Positions 25,060 through 34,951 of a DNA stretch of 64,000 nt are shown in pieces. Every line of letters starts with the position of its first letter. Position 1 is the first letter of the stretch. A model generated the notes under the pieces. It worked only from the letters and a program-made list of their open reading frames with translations. It was not told the origin of the DNA and ran no database searches. The translations under genes and the position numbers were made by a program. The stretch lies in the NCBI GenBank assembly GCA_026413185.1, contig CM048650.1, positions 24,018,501-24,082,500 of the forward strand, read 5' to 3'. Source of the DNA: Pueraria montana var. lobata. Its lineage: Eukaryota; Streptophyta; Magnoliopsida; Fabales; Fabaceae.

Positions 25060-26494
25060 ATTAAATGCAATTAAGCACTCATCATCAAATAGAAAATGAG
25101 CATCTTTGTTGAGAAGATTAGAAAGAGGTCTTGCAATCTTGGAAAATCCTTGATAAATCTTCTATAGAACCCCGCATGACCAAGAAAACTCCTAATGCCT
25201 TTAACATTGGAAGGAGGTGGCAACCTTGCAATGACATCCACCTTAGCTTTGTCCACTTCAATTCCCCTTGAAGAGATTTTATGGCCTAGAACAATTCCCT
25301 CATGCACCATGAAGTGCCACTTCTCCCAATTCAAAACAAGATTGGTATCAATTCACCTTTTCATCACAACATCAAGATTGGCTAGGCAATGATCGAATGA
25401 GGGACCAAAGACCAAAAAATCATCCATGAAAACTTCAATGGATTTTTCCACCAAGTTAGAGAATATAGCAAGCATGCACCTTTGGAAAGTAGCGAGAGCA
25501 TTGCACAACCCAAAAGACATCCTTCAGTAAGCAAAAACACCAAAGGGGCAAGTGAAGGTTGTCTTCTCTTGATCTTCTGGATTCATGGCTATTTGATTGT
25601 AGCCAGAATATCCATCCATTAAATAATAATAAGCTTGACCCACCAATCTCTCCAACATTTGATCCATGAATGGGGGAGGGAAATGATCTTTCCGTGAAGC
25701 TTCATTCAACTTCCGATAGTCCACACACATGCGCAACCATTGACCATTCTAGTTAGAATAAGTTCATTTTTTTCATTTCGAACCACGGTCATCCCGCTTT
25801 TTTATGAACCACATGCACGGGGCTAACCCATGAACTATCCGAAATGGGATAGATCATGCCGGCCTCAAGTAACTTTAAGACTTCCGTGCGTACCACCTCA
25901 TTCATGGTTGGGTTCAATCTCCTTTGGGGTTGCCAGATAAGCTTGTAGTCCTTCTCTAGCATGATGCGATGCATGCAATAGGATGGGCTTATTCTTTTGA
26001 TCGAAAATAGACCCCCCTATGGCTTCCTTATTGTCTTGAAGAACTTGCACAAGCTTTTGCTCCTCCAATGTAGACAAAGCATTGCTAATAATAACTGGTT
26101 TCCCTCTATTATCTTCAAGGAAAACATATTTGAGATGAGGTGGTAGAACTTTCAATTCAAGCTTTGGTTTGGCAACTTCCTCATGCTTCCTTAAGTCTTC
26201 AGAACTTTTTTTTTCTGAAGGGATTTCTTTAAGAGCTTCAAGTTGCATCAAGATGTCTTCAATTTCTTTCTCCTCTTTCAAAGTAAGATTGTAAAAAACT
26301 TGGACTAATGCCCGCTTAAGAGGAGATTGAATTTGGAAGTGACTTGAAGCACTTGCTACCACTTCATCAATAACATCCACACGAAAGCAAGCTTTGTGAT
26401 CACTTGGGTGTTGCATGGCTTCAAAAATATTGAAGGTCAAGACTTGATCCTCCAACTTGAGTTGAAGATGACCAACCCCCATATCTACCACCAC
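25060..26494 (-). pseudogene. Element B reverse transcriptase (left copy)
   Basis: Recognisable blocks are LNPTMNEVVRTEVLKLLEAG, WRMCVDYRKLNEASRKDHFP, MDGYSGYNQIAMNPEDQEKT and LGHKISSRGIEVDKAK. Reading frame changes near 25,980, near 25,760 and near 25,065, so no single frame covers the enzyme. The upstream part (26,494 downward) follows directly on the protease after a TAA. The right copy is better preserved. Confidence 0.8.
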
Positions 26495-27229
26495 TTAAGC
26501 AGTTAACATGAAAGGCCTACCCAAGATGATTGGGACTTCTATATCCTCCTCCATGTCCATGATGACAAAGTCAACCGGAAAGGTGAATTTTCCCACCTTG
26601 ACAAGCACATCTTCAACAACTCCATAAGGGCACTTGACAGAGCGATCTGCTAATTGCAATGTCATGCGGGTTGGCTTGACCTCCAAATTGCTTATTCGCT
26701 TAAGCAAAGAAAAGGGCATCATGTTGATTCTTGCCCCTAAGTCAATGAGATCCTTCCCTATGGATAATTCACCAATGGTACAAGGAATCGTGAAGCTTCC
26801 GGGGTCCTTAAGTTTAGGAGGGAGGATTTTTTTAATTATGGCACTACATTTGTCATCCACCTTGATAGTTTCCTTCTCGATGTATTTCTTCTTCTTGGTT
26901 AACAATTCTTTCATAAACTTAGCATATAATGGCATTTGTTGAAGGGCGTCTCTGAAAGGAATTGTAATCTCCAATTTCTTGAAGATATCCAAGAATCGAG
27001 CAAAGTACTTCTCTTGATCCTTTTTCGAAGGAGGTGGAGGATAGGGCAAATCCTTGATGGGCTCCTCCTTGGCAATCCTTTTACCTTCTCTCACAATTTG
27101 ATTTTTACCCCTCCGCTCACCTAAACTATCTCCCACACTTGTTTTTTCACTTTTCTCTTTTCCAACTTTTTCTTCTTTTTTATTTTTTTCCAACTCCTCA
27201 TTTTTTCTCACTTTTTTCTCCCTCCTCAT
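26495..27229 (-). pseudogene. Element B protease region (left copy)
   Basis: A Lys/Glu-rich linker is followed by the Athila-type aspartic protease. The active-site motif reads DLGARINMMPFSLLKR; the right copy has DLGASINLMPLS, so Ser is replaced by Arg here. The end of the fold is EVPIILGRPFMLTA, followed by a TAA where the right copy has CAA. A frameshift at about 27,200-27,229 separates it from gag. Confidence 0.8.
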
Positions 27230-28778
27230 TTTCTCTCAAAGCTTTCTCTCTTTCAACATCACTCACACCAAACTCCTTTCCACCTCTAGTAAACATAGCA
27301 CTACAACTCTCCTTAGGATTTATTATAGTGTTAGCCGAGAATCCTCCACTATTTTGCTCCGCCAATTGCTTGGCAAGTTGACCCCCTTGTATTTCCAAGT
27401 TCTTAATGGAAGCTTCGATACTCCTATGGTTGCAGATGGAAACTTGCATGAATTGGTTGAGAGTGTCCTCAAGCTTGGATTGTCTTTCATACAAATCAGG
27501 TCCTTGATGAGGAGGTCTATTGGAAGTGCCCCCTTAAGCTTGATTGAAGTTGTTCCCCGGATGAATTTTCCACCCTTGATTTGAAGCTTGCCTTTGATGA
27601 TAGCCATAATTGCTTTGGCAGTTTTGATTAGCCATAAACTTAAACTCTTCATTAGCTCCTTCTTGAACCATACAAAGTCCATCTTCATGATTTCCTCCAC
27701 ACAACTGACAACACAATACTTGTTGAGAATGCGCTTGTGGGTTAGCTTGAAGAGAGTGAAGTTGTTGAGGAAGGCTTGACACTTTCTTGGTGAGAGCTTC
27801 AATATGTTGAGTTAGGATCTTATTTTGAGCCAAAGTAGGGTCTTGAGAACAAAGCTCAAGAATACTCTTCTTTGAACCACCCGGATAATGAATAATAGCA
27901 TGATCATTAGCTGCCATGTTCTCAATAAGTTCCACCACAATATCCGTCATTTTGGATTTAAATTTTCCACCAGTTGAAGCATCAAGAAGCATCTTTGTTT
28001 GCATCCTTAAACCATCAATGTACATATTGAGTTGAAGTGGTTCGCTAAAGCCATGAGTGGGAGTTTTCCTCAATAAGCTCCGAAATCGGTCCCAAGCTTC
28101 ACTAAGAGGTTCACCATCCCTTTGTTGGAAAGTAGCAATTTCAGTTTTTCCTTGAGTGATCTTGGTTTGAGGGAAATATTTGTGCAAGAATTTGGAGACT
28201 AATTCTTGCCAAGTGTGTAAACTATTCTCATTCAAAGAATTGAGCCAAATTTTAGCATCACCCTCAAGAGAGAAAGATAATAGATTCAACCGAATGGCTT
28301 CATCCGGCACTTGGGCTATTTTTACAGTGTTGCAAATCTCCACAAAGGTAACCAAGTGCTTGAATGGATCTTCTTGAGGTAGACCATGAAACCTGTTGGC
28401 TTGAATTAGAGTGATCAATGATGTCGGATAGGAAACATTCTCCGCAGCAAAATTGGGTCTACCTATGCTTGTGAAGTGAATAGGAATCTCATAAGAGTCA
28501 TACTCTTCAAGAGTAAGAGGAGGTATTCCACCACCACCACCGGCTTCCATGCTTTGGTCTTCTTCAAAGATAGGAGACAATGGAAAATAGACAATAGCAC
28601 GACATGGAGAAGATGGCTCAGGTTGTTGTTAAGGTTGGGGAGAAAAAGATGAAGCTCTTTGTCTAGCTTGCCTTTCTAGTTGTTGTTGCTTCTTTCGATT
28701 GGAATTGCTCTTCCGATAAGTCCTTTCGATCTCTTTATCTAAGGGAACTAATTGTCCTCGTCGAGTGCTACCTTGCAT
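27198..28778 (-). pseudogene. Element B gag (left copy)
   Basis: ATG at 28,778 opens MQGSTRRGQLVPLDKEIER. One frame continues to 27,198 with in-frame stops at about 28,629 and 27,535. The retrotransposon gag domain is clear (FKHLVTFVEICNTVKI, LEGDAKIWLNSL, TFQQRDGEPLSEAWDRFRSL). A Cys motif (CCQLCGGNHEDGLC) and a coiled-coil-like segment (IEASIKNLEIQGGQLAKQLA) follow. The stop after NNFNQA is shared with the right copy, so it predates the duplication. The start is chosen because it begins the region conserved between copies. Confidence 0.83.
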
Positions 28779-28906
28779 AAAAGAAGCAAAGCACACTAGA
28801 AGCACAAAGGGAAAAGAATTGCAAATTAAAAACTGTGAACAAAGAATAACGAACAATGAGCCAATGTCAACAAAAAGTGCACAATTGCCCAATATTGAGA
28901 TGTAAG

Positions 28907-28924
28907 TCCTCGACAAGGATGCCA
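28907..28924 (-). other. Element B primer-binding site (left copy)
   Basis: The minus strand reads TGGCATCCTTGTCGAGGA, six bases after the LTR end. It resembles the Asp-tRNA-type Athila primer site (TGGCGCC-GTTG-CGGGGA) with several changes. Confidence 0.75.
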
Positions 28925-28930
28925 GAAACT

Positions 28931-30311
28931 TGATCACGTTTTGGCAAGTGAACCAATCATGAAAGTAACGATAAGTAATTAAATCGTCTCCCGAAGAACT
29001 TGTGTAATATTAAGCGAAATTGCTCACTATTTATAAACAAAGGCTAAAGAATGGAAAAATAAATTGGCATTTGATGTAAGATAAAGTTACGATCAAGTGA
29101 ACGTAAAACTAGGAATTAAAAAGGACTTGAAATCTCTTTGGGATATTTTTTTACGACCCTACTAATGCACTAAAGTGAAATTTCAACAATTAAGATAAAG
29201 ACGTGTTCGGGGTTGGATTTCATGCCACTTTCCTTTACTTATATAAGTGATAATTCATAACATTCAATTTAATCAATCATTCATCAATCATAAATATCAC
29301 TAAAACCCTAATTCCTTAGTGGTTAGAGTCTAACTCTCATTATTATCCCCTAATTCCTTATTGAGAATAATAATGAAAATTTCGTTAAGCATATGGTCTA
29401 ACAAGATGACTAATGGTTGATACACCATCCTTAGTGCATAACCCTTAGTTACTTCACTCTAGATCTAGGTTTTTAGCAACATTTTCCAATGAGTAAAATC
29501 CCAAAAGCAAGTGATTGATCAATCCACAAGAAGAAGATAAAGCAAGAGAGTGAAATAAAAGATTGAGAAAATGAATATATATTAAAATATCAAAGTAGAT
29601 ACAAGAGGAAGAGTGACATTACATCCAACCCCAAACACAAGGGGAGTTTAGCTACTCATAGACACTAGAAGCTCAACAAAAATGAAGAAGGAAAACAAAA
29701 GCTTGAAAAGAGAGCCATAGAAGAAGCCTTCACAGCAGCTCCCACTTCAAAAGAGAGTGTTTTTTTTTCTTCTGATATATCCTTTGGAATAGGGAATTCA
29801 CGCCTTAAATAGGGCCTGACACGTGCCTCTTTAACATCCACGTGACACACTCACGCTTAAGCACCAGAGATAGCTCGCTTAAGCGCGAGAGGTGCTGAAG
29901 ACCTGATGCTCAGGACAAGCAGCGCTTAAGCACGGGATATGCCACGCTTAAGTGCAACAACACCGAGATAAATACTTCCAGGGGCCTCTCGCTTAAGTGC
30001 TGGAAAAGGGGCGCTTAAGCGAGGCTTGCACAACACCCAGACAACCTTTGGACTCCTTGCTTAAGCGCCGACCATTCTTCAACTTGAACAAAACTTGAGC
30101 TTCAATCCACTAGTCACGTGACTCCTCTAGCTTCTACATGAAAAGAGAACTAATTAGATGAAAATTCAACTACTTAACTATTCTACAACTAATCTAGTTT
30201 AATTACAAAAAGTTTAAGAAAAATGCGGCTTAACAAAGTTATAAAGCTTGGGTTATTAAGATAATTGCCTTGAGTTTGTATCAACAAATTAAGTCAAAAA
30301 GGCAATTATCA
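28931..30311 (-). repeat. Element B 5' LTR (left copy)
   Basis: This 1,381-bp LTR has TGAT...ATCA ends in both directions. A CTTAAG cluster is at about 29,850-30,066. A G-box CACGTG and a TATTTAA promoter motif lie just downstream in element orientation. Confidence 0.9.
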
Positions 30312-30316
30312 ATTAC

Positions 30317-31222
30317 ACAGATTTAAACAAAGCATGTCCGAAGGACGCATACCCTCTACCAAACATTGATCGGCTAGTTAATGGCGCGGCCAGACACACT
30401 TTCCACAGTTTCTTGTATGCATATTCGGGTTACAATCAAATCTGAATGTACCCTCAGGATGAGGACAAGACTGCTTTCATTACCGAGTCAGCAAACTATT
30501 GTTATAAGGTTATGCCTTTCGGACCGAAAAATGTCGGGGCAACCTATCAAAGGCTGATGGACAAAGGTTTTTGGAGACAATTAGGTAGAAACTTGGAAGT
30601 ATATGTGGACGACATGGTAGTTAAATCTTCCACCACCAGCATGCACAAAAGGCACCTAGACGAGATCTTTGCAGAACTCAGAAAGCACAACATGCACCTA
30701 AATCTGGAGAAGTGTGTCTTCGACGTTCAAAGAGGAAAATTCTTGGGCTTTATGTTAACATGCCAAGGAATAGAGGCGAACCCAGATAAATGCCAGGCTG
30801 TCATTGCCATGAGAAGTCTTAAGACTCAAAAAGAAGTTCAAAGACTAACTGGGAGAATCGCTTCACTAGCACGATTATTACCTAGGATAGCCTAAAAAGC
30901 GAAACACATCATGAAATTGTTGAAAGTATCCAAAAATTTTGCGTGGGACCAACAATGTGAAGAAGTCTTACAAGATTTGAAATGAACACTCTCTACTCCA
31001 CCAGTGCTTAGGAAACCAGACCCTCAAAAGGAGTTAATCTTATACATCTCGATCTCACAGGAAGCCATAAGTGCAGTGTTGGCCCAGGAAAATGACGAAG
31101 GCCAAGCACCCGTATACTTCATAAGCTGGGTACTACAAGAAGCCAAAACAAGGTATCAGACGATAGAAAAGGCGGCACTAGCACTAGTAAACACTACAAG
31201 GCGTATGATACAATATTTTTAG
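30317..31222 (+). pseudogene. Element A RT C-terminal part and RNase H (left copy)
   Basis: This resumes the RT gene after element B: TDLNKACPKDAYPLPNIDRL, then the catalytic block. The first catalytic Asp (FLD-YSGYNQI in the right copy) is Tyr here (FLYAYSG), and a TGA follows directly. The YVDD motif is intact (EVYVDDMVVKS). A TAA after LLPRIA is shared with the right copy. The RNase H region (LAQENDEGQAPVYFISW, QTIEKAALALV) ends at TAG about 31,220. Confidence 0.85.
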
Positions 31223-31239
31223 AGCCACCGAATAGTCGT

Positions 31240-31849
31240 CAGGATCGATTGCCAATAGTAAAGAATTTGAAGAAGCCGAAACTGGCCGATTGGATGATGG
31301 CCTGGTCAATAGAACTCTCAGAGTTTGACATAAGGTATGAGCCGAGGGGACCCATCAAGGCATAGTGCCTGGCAGATTTGTTAATGAGCTGCACCCTATC
31401 GGGCGCTTCGAAGACGGTTGGTGGATTGTGCATGTTGATGGCTCATCCAATCGACAGGGGAGCAGGGTAGGCGTCATCTTGGAAGGACCAAACCAAATTC
31501 GACTGGGGCAGTCCCTACGGTTCGGTTTCAAAGCATCCAATCATCAGGCCGAATATGAAGCGCTCCTACCCGGACTCAGGTTAGCCAAGGGGATGAGGGC
31601 TCAAAAAGTAGAATGTTGGAGTGATTCTCCAATTTCGGTCGAATAGATTAATGGTGTTTTCCAAGTCAAAGATCCACAGCTACTAAAATACTATCATGCT
31701 TTCATACAACTAAATCAAGAGTTCGACGAGGTCCAAGTAAAGCACTTGATTCGAGAGCACAATGATAGGGCCGATCAGCTAGCCAAATTAGCCAGCACTC
31801 AGAAGCCAGGGCAGCTAATGACTTTCATTTAGGAAGTGTTACCAGATTC
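31240..31849 (+). pseudogene. Element A second, archaeal-type RNase H (left copy)
   Basis: A second RNase H between the RT-linked one and integrase is characteristic of the Tat/Ogre branch. Motifs: WWIVHVDGSSNRQGS (first Asp), NHQAEYEALLPGLRLA (Glu), CWSDSPIS (Asp), and HNDRADQLAKLAS near the end. The frame differs from the preceding domain, and stops interrupt it at about 31,647 and 31,830. The three acidic residues remain; in the right copy the Glu codon is TAA. Confidence 0.8.
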
Positions 31850-33132
31850 GAGTGTAACCACCGAGGAATGCATGCAGGTCTCGGCACCCAAATACCCTTG
31901 GATACATGAGACAAATAGTTTTTGTTGCAAGGTACTCTTCTAGAGGACAAGCAGAAGGCAAAGAGGTTATGCGTTAGCGCTACAAGGTACGTTCTAGTGG
32001 CTGGAGAATTTTATAGGAGGGGGTATTCCACCCCTTTGCTTAAATGCCTCGATAAGGATCAAGTCGAGTATGTCACAAGAGAGCTGCATGAGGGAATCTG
32101 TGGCATGCATTCGGGTGGACGAATAATGGCCACTCGTGTGCTAAGAGCAGGATATTACTGGCCAACTCTGAAGTCTGATTGTGCCGAATACGTCAAAAAG
32201 TGCACCCAATGCCAAAAGCATGGAAATCTTATTCACCAGCCCATCGACGAGCTACATGTTATTTCGTCACCATGGCCTTTCGCTGTCTAGGGGTCGATAT
32301 TTTGGGACCCTTTCCCATAGCCAAGGGGAAATGCAAATTTTTGATAGTAGTCGTTGATTACTTTACAAAGTGGATAGAGGCCGAACGCCTGGCAACCATT
32401 TCGGCACAAAATGTGCAGAAGTTTCTATGGAAGAACGTAATCAAGCGTTTTGTTATTTTGCATGTGATCATCACCGATAACGGGTTGTAGTTTACAGATA
32501 AAAAGTTGAATACCTTCATGGAGGAACTAGGAGTAAAACATAGGGTGACCTCGGTCGAACACCCGCAAACAAATGGGCAAGCAAAATCTAAGAACAAAGT
32601 TATTTTGTCATAGCTAAAGAAAAGGCTGGGTGCAGGTAAGGGTGCATGGGCCGAAGAGATACCTGAAGTTTTGTGGCCATACAGGTGCGCCCCACAATCA
32701 ATAATCAAAGAAACACCCTTCAGAATGGTATATGGAACCGAAGCTATGATTCCGGTAGAGGTAGGGGAACCTACCTTCCAAAGACAAAACTTCGAAGCAT
32801 CCCAAAATGAAAATTCCATGAGGGTTGAGCTTGATCTGGTCGGAGAAGTGCACGACCGAGCATATCTAATCGCTGAAGCATGTAGACAAAAGATGACCAA
32901 GAGGTTCAACTCAAAGTTGAGGCCAAGAGAATTCAAAGAAGGAGACCTAGTCCTAAGAGTTCAGGGCGATGTATGAAAACATGCTCAGGAAGGGAAATTA
33001 GCAGCCAATTAGGATGGCCCATTCAGAGTCTGGCAAAACCTCAACAATGGAGCATACAAGCTAGAAGAGCTTTCAGGAAAGGTGGTGCTGGGAACAAGAA
33101 ATTTGACCCACCTTAAATATTATTTCAGTTGA
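31850..33132 (+). pseudogene. Element A integrase (left copy)
   Basis: The zinc-binding domain is intact (HEGICGMHSGG, then CTQCQKH). The first catalytic Asp is in GVDILGPF and the second in ITDNGL. The third catalytic residue is Lys instead of Glu: HPQTNGQAKSKNK, where active relatives have QAE. The right copy has the same Lys. A TAG after ITDNGL is also shared. A frameshift near 32,280 and further stops near 32,610, 32,975 and 33,010 follow. The C-terminal part (RPREFKEGDLVLRV) ends at TGA 33,130-33,132. Confidence 0.85.
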
Positions 33133-33302
33133 TTATGTAATTGGGTGATGTACTCTTTTTCCTTACTCGGCTTTTTATTCCTACAAGAACGTGAAAGGGT
33201 TTTTACCGAGAAGGTTTTAACGAGACACACCTTTTTAACTGAATTAATGAAACACATTGTTCGACATGTCTATAATTATTTATTTTTCTAGTCATTATTT
33301 CC
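33133..33302 (+). other. Element A spacer between integrase and tandem repeats (left copy)
   Basis: This is non-coding and matches the right arm in reverse at about 37,788-37,939. No feature of its own is seen. Confidence 0.5.
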
Positions 33303-33722
33303 TCACAAATGGTTTCCCCCCCGAGTACTCCTACTCTGCTAAGGATGTGCTGTTCAGAATTTCTTCATAAATGGTTTCTTTCCCGAGTACTCCTACTCGA
33401 CTAAGGATGTGTCATTCGGAATTTCTCCACAAATGGTTTCCCTCCCGAGTACTCTTACTCAGCTAAGGATGTGTCGTTCGAAATTTCTTCACAAATGGTT
33501 TCCATCCTGTGTACTCCTACTCGGCCAAGGATGTGCCATTCAAAATTTGTTCACAAATGGTTTCCTTCCCGAGTACTCCTACTCAGCCAAGGATGTGCCG
33601 TTCTGAATTTCTTCTCAAATGATTCGCCCCCGAGTACTCCTACTCGGCTAAGGATGTGCCATTCAGAATTTCTTCACAAATGGTTTTCCTTCCGAGTACT
33701 CCAACTCGGTTAGGGTACACCA
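33303..33722 (+). repeat. 62-bp tandem repeat array, seven units (left copy)
   Basis: Seven units start with GAGTACTC or a variant at 33,323, 33,385, 33,447, 33,509 and so on, a period of 62. Each contains the palindrome GAGTACTC, then TACTCGGCTAAGGATGTG, then TTCACAAATGGTTTCC. The same array is inverted at about 37,360-37,785. Short open frames across it reflect the repeat only. Confidence 0.9.
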
Positions 33723-34031
33723 TTAGGATTTTTTCAGTAAATATTCCAGAACTACCGAATACGTTGGTTCTCTTAAAAAATATCCATACTCGATAAAAGG
33801 AAGACATCGGTTAAAATGCACATGTAAGCTGCATACATACAATCAAAACTTCGTTAAATTTTAATCACTTAAGATTTCAGAAAGTGATCGACTATCAACT
33901 AAGTCAACAATATTATTTTAAAGTATAAGAAAATAAATGCCGAATAACGAAGTCTACATTCATTAATCACAATGGATGGTTACAAAATTACTTTCCAAAA
34001 AGAAAAGGCTCTAACGGCCGACATACATTAA
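33723..34031 (+). other. Spacer between tandem repeats and antisense gene tail (left copy)
   Basis: This is non-coding and matches 37,040-37,345 in reverse. No supported feature. Confidence 0.5.
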
Positions 34032-34459
34032 GAATCATTCAGCCGGGTTCTCCTGACTCACAGCGTCATCGGCATTCTCCACTCTATTGTCTTCATTGCC
34101 CTCGGCATACCCCTGTGTATACTCAGTTTCACCAGCAAGAGTCGGCTGAAGAGGATTTTCAAGGGCCGCGTCCTCAGGAATATCATCAATAAGTAATAAG
34201 TGACCCTTATACACATCCTTATCCATATCGAAGACCAAACGGTTAGGGATGTCGAAGTAGTACAAAGTTTACCGAAAAGCATGAAGGAATCCAGCTTCGT
34301 GCTCTGCCAAAATTTTGTCTTAGGCTGCTGTCTTAACCTTCTATTTTGCTAACCGCTCGACATCCCTTTCCCCTCCACCTTTGCCAATAACATCTTAAAT
34401 TTTTCTATTTCATCATCCTGCAGCTTGGCATCCTTTTCGGCCATGATCACCTTAGTTTC
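34032..34459 (-). pseudogene. Truncated tail of element A antisense gene (left copy)
   Basis: The minus strand matches the end of the gene at 34,952-37,038: a coiled-coil part, then YYFDIPNRLVFDMDKDVYKG and the acidic end ENPAE with stop. Homology stops sharply at about 34,459, where the palindrome arm ends. The first three quarters of the gene are missing on this side. Confidence 0.8.
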
Positions 34460-34462
34460 TAT

Positions 34463-34665
34463 AACAGCCCTGGGCTATCTCTTCCACGGGCTAACCCCGT
34501 AAGAGCTTTCCCAGCCAGCTGCACTCATGACCTCCCCCGTCATGGACGTGGGGGTTTTTGCCCCCCCCCAGGAATCGAACACAAGACCCTCCACGCTTAA
34601 GTCTTAAGTCAATGCATTCCTGGTTTACCAACTGAATGTCTGTACGTCATGTCTTTTCAAATTAT
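34463..34665 (-). mobile_element. SINE-like sequence at the palindrome junction
   Basis: On the minus strand CAGTTGGTAAACCA (34,621-34,634) could be an A box and GTGTTCGATTCC (34,571-34,582) is a good B box, with normal spacing of about 39 bases. A G-rich then C-rich run follows. No poly-A or T tail and no target duplication were found. It abuts the break in homology. Confidence 0.42.
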
Positions 34666-34724
34666 TGCCATTATGAAAGAAAAAAGCCGTTGAGGTGAAG
34701 GAAACGAAGCATCATTTTTTTATG

Positions 34725-34754
34725 AACCGTTAGATCTTGATTGATCTAACGGTT
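34725..34754. repeat. Perfect 12-bp inverted repeat upstream of antisense gene
   Basis: AACCGTTAGATC, six-base loop, GATCTAACGGTT. It lies 41 bases before the TATA box of the antisense gene and could form a hairpin or bind a dimeric factor. Confidence 0.85.
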
Positions 34755-34795
34755 GGTGGCGTTAGCACCTTTTGGACTGTTGTGGGCATGTGCCT

Positions 34796-34803
34796 TATAA
34801 ATA
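34796..34803 (+). promoter_or_regulatory. TATA box of the antisense gene
   Basis: TATAAATA lies about 150 bases before the ATG at 34,952, with a CT-rich leader. This fits an independent promoter reading against the right copy of element A. Confidence 0.6.
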
Positions 34804-34951
34804 GGGTATGGGATGTCGTCTTCGCTCCCTTTATTTACACTACCAATTTCATTTTTGCTCTCGATCGAATACTTCATTTTGTGCATCATTCCTTTTGACA
34901 TGACTCAAGTATGAGGGTTCGGCCTTTTTCTTATTCTTTCTTCCCTTAACC

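Larger units (their letters stand above)
19314..30311 (-). mobile_element. Element B, left copy: Athila-lineage Ty3/gypsy element
   Basis: The element is 10,998 bp, inserted in A's RT gene, flanked by the 5-bp duplication ATTAC (19,309-19,313 and 30,312-30,316). On the minus strand it reads LTR (28,931-30,311), primer site, gag, protease, RT, RNase H, integrase, an extra downstream gene, purine tract, LTR (19,314-20,712). The Asp-tRNA-type primer site, gag type and downstream gene place it in the Athila branch. It is defective: several frameshifts and stops in gag-pol and the third gene. The same insertion is present in the right arm and at 62,223. Confidence 0.92.
1..34459. repeat. Left arm of giant imperfect palindrome
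   Basis: The arm is the reverse complement of 36,614-55,888. Position 1 pairs with about 55,888 and position 34,459 with about 36,614. Matching landmarks are host exons at 278-384 and 55,501-55,607, the A-element LTR at 16,143-16,782 and 49,570-50,211, the nested B element, the 62-bp repeats, and the antisense gene tail. The arm is longer than its partner because element C (614-10,955) sits only here and because the partner lost about 4.8 kb. The window starts inside the arm, so its outer end is not seen. Confidence 0.93.
16143..34459 (+). mobile_element. Element A, left copy: decayed Tat/Ogre-lineage Ty3/gypsy element
   Basis: Order is 5' LTR, primer site, gag, protease, RT, RNase H, second (archaeal-type) RNase H, integrase, tandem repeats, then an antisense gene fragment. 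The dual RNase H and the antisense extra gene mark the Tat/Ogre branch. Element B splits the RT gene at 19,313/30,312. The 3' LTR is absent: homology ends at the palindrome junction. Many stops and frameshifts disable it. At least four nonsense codons (two in gag, one after the RT motif LLPRIA, one after integrase ITDNG) are shared with the right copy, so it was inactive before duplication. Confidence 0.88.

Noticed and set aside
33303..33722. Regular repeats looking like a CRISPR array
   Set aside because: The 62-bp units are directly tandem without unique spacers, in a plant retrotransposon.
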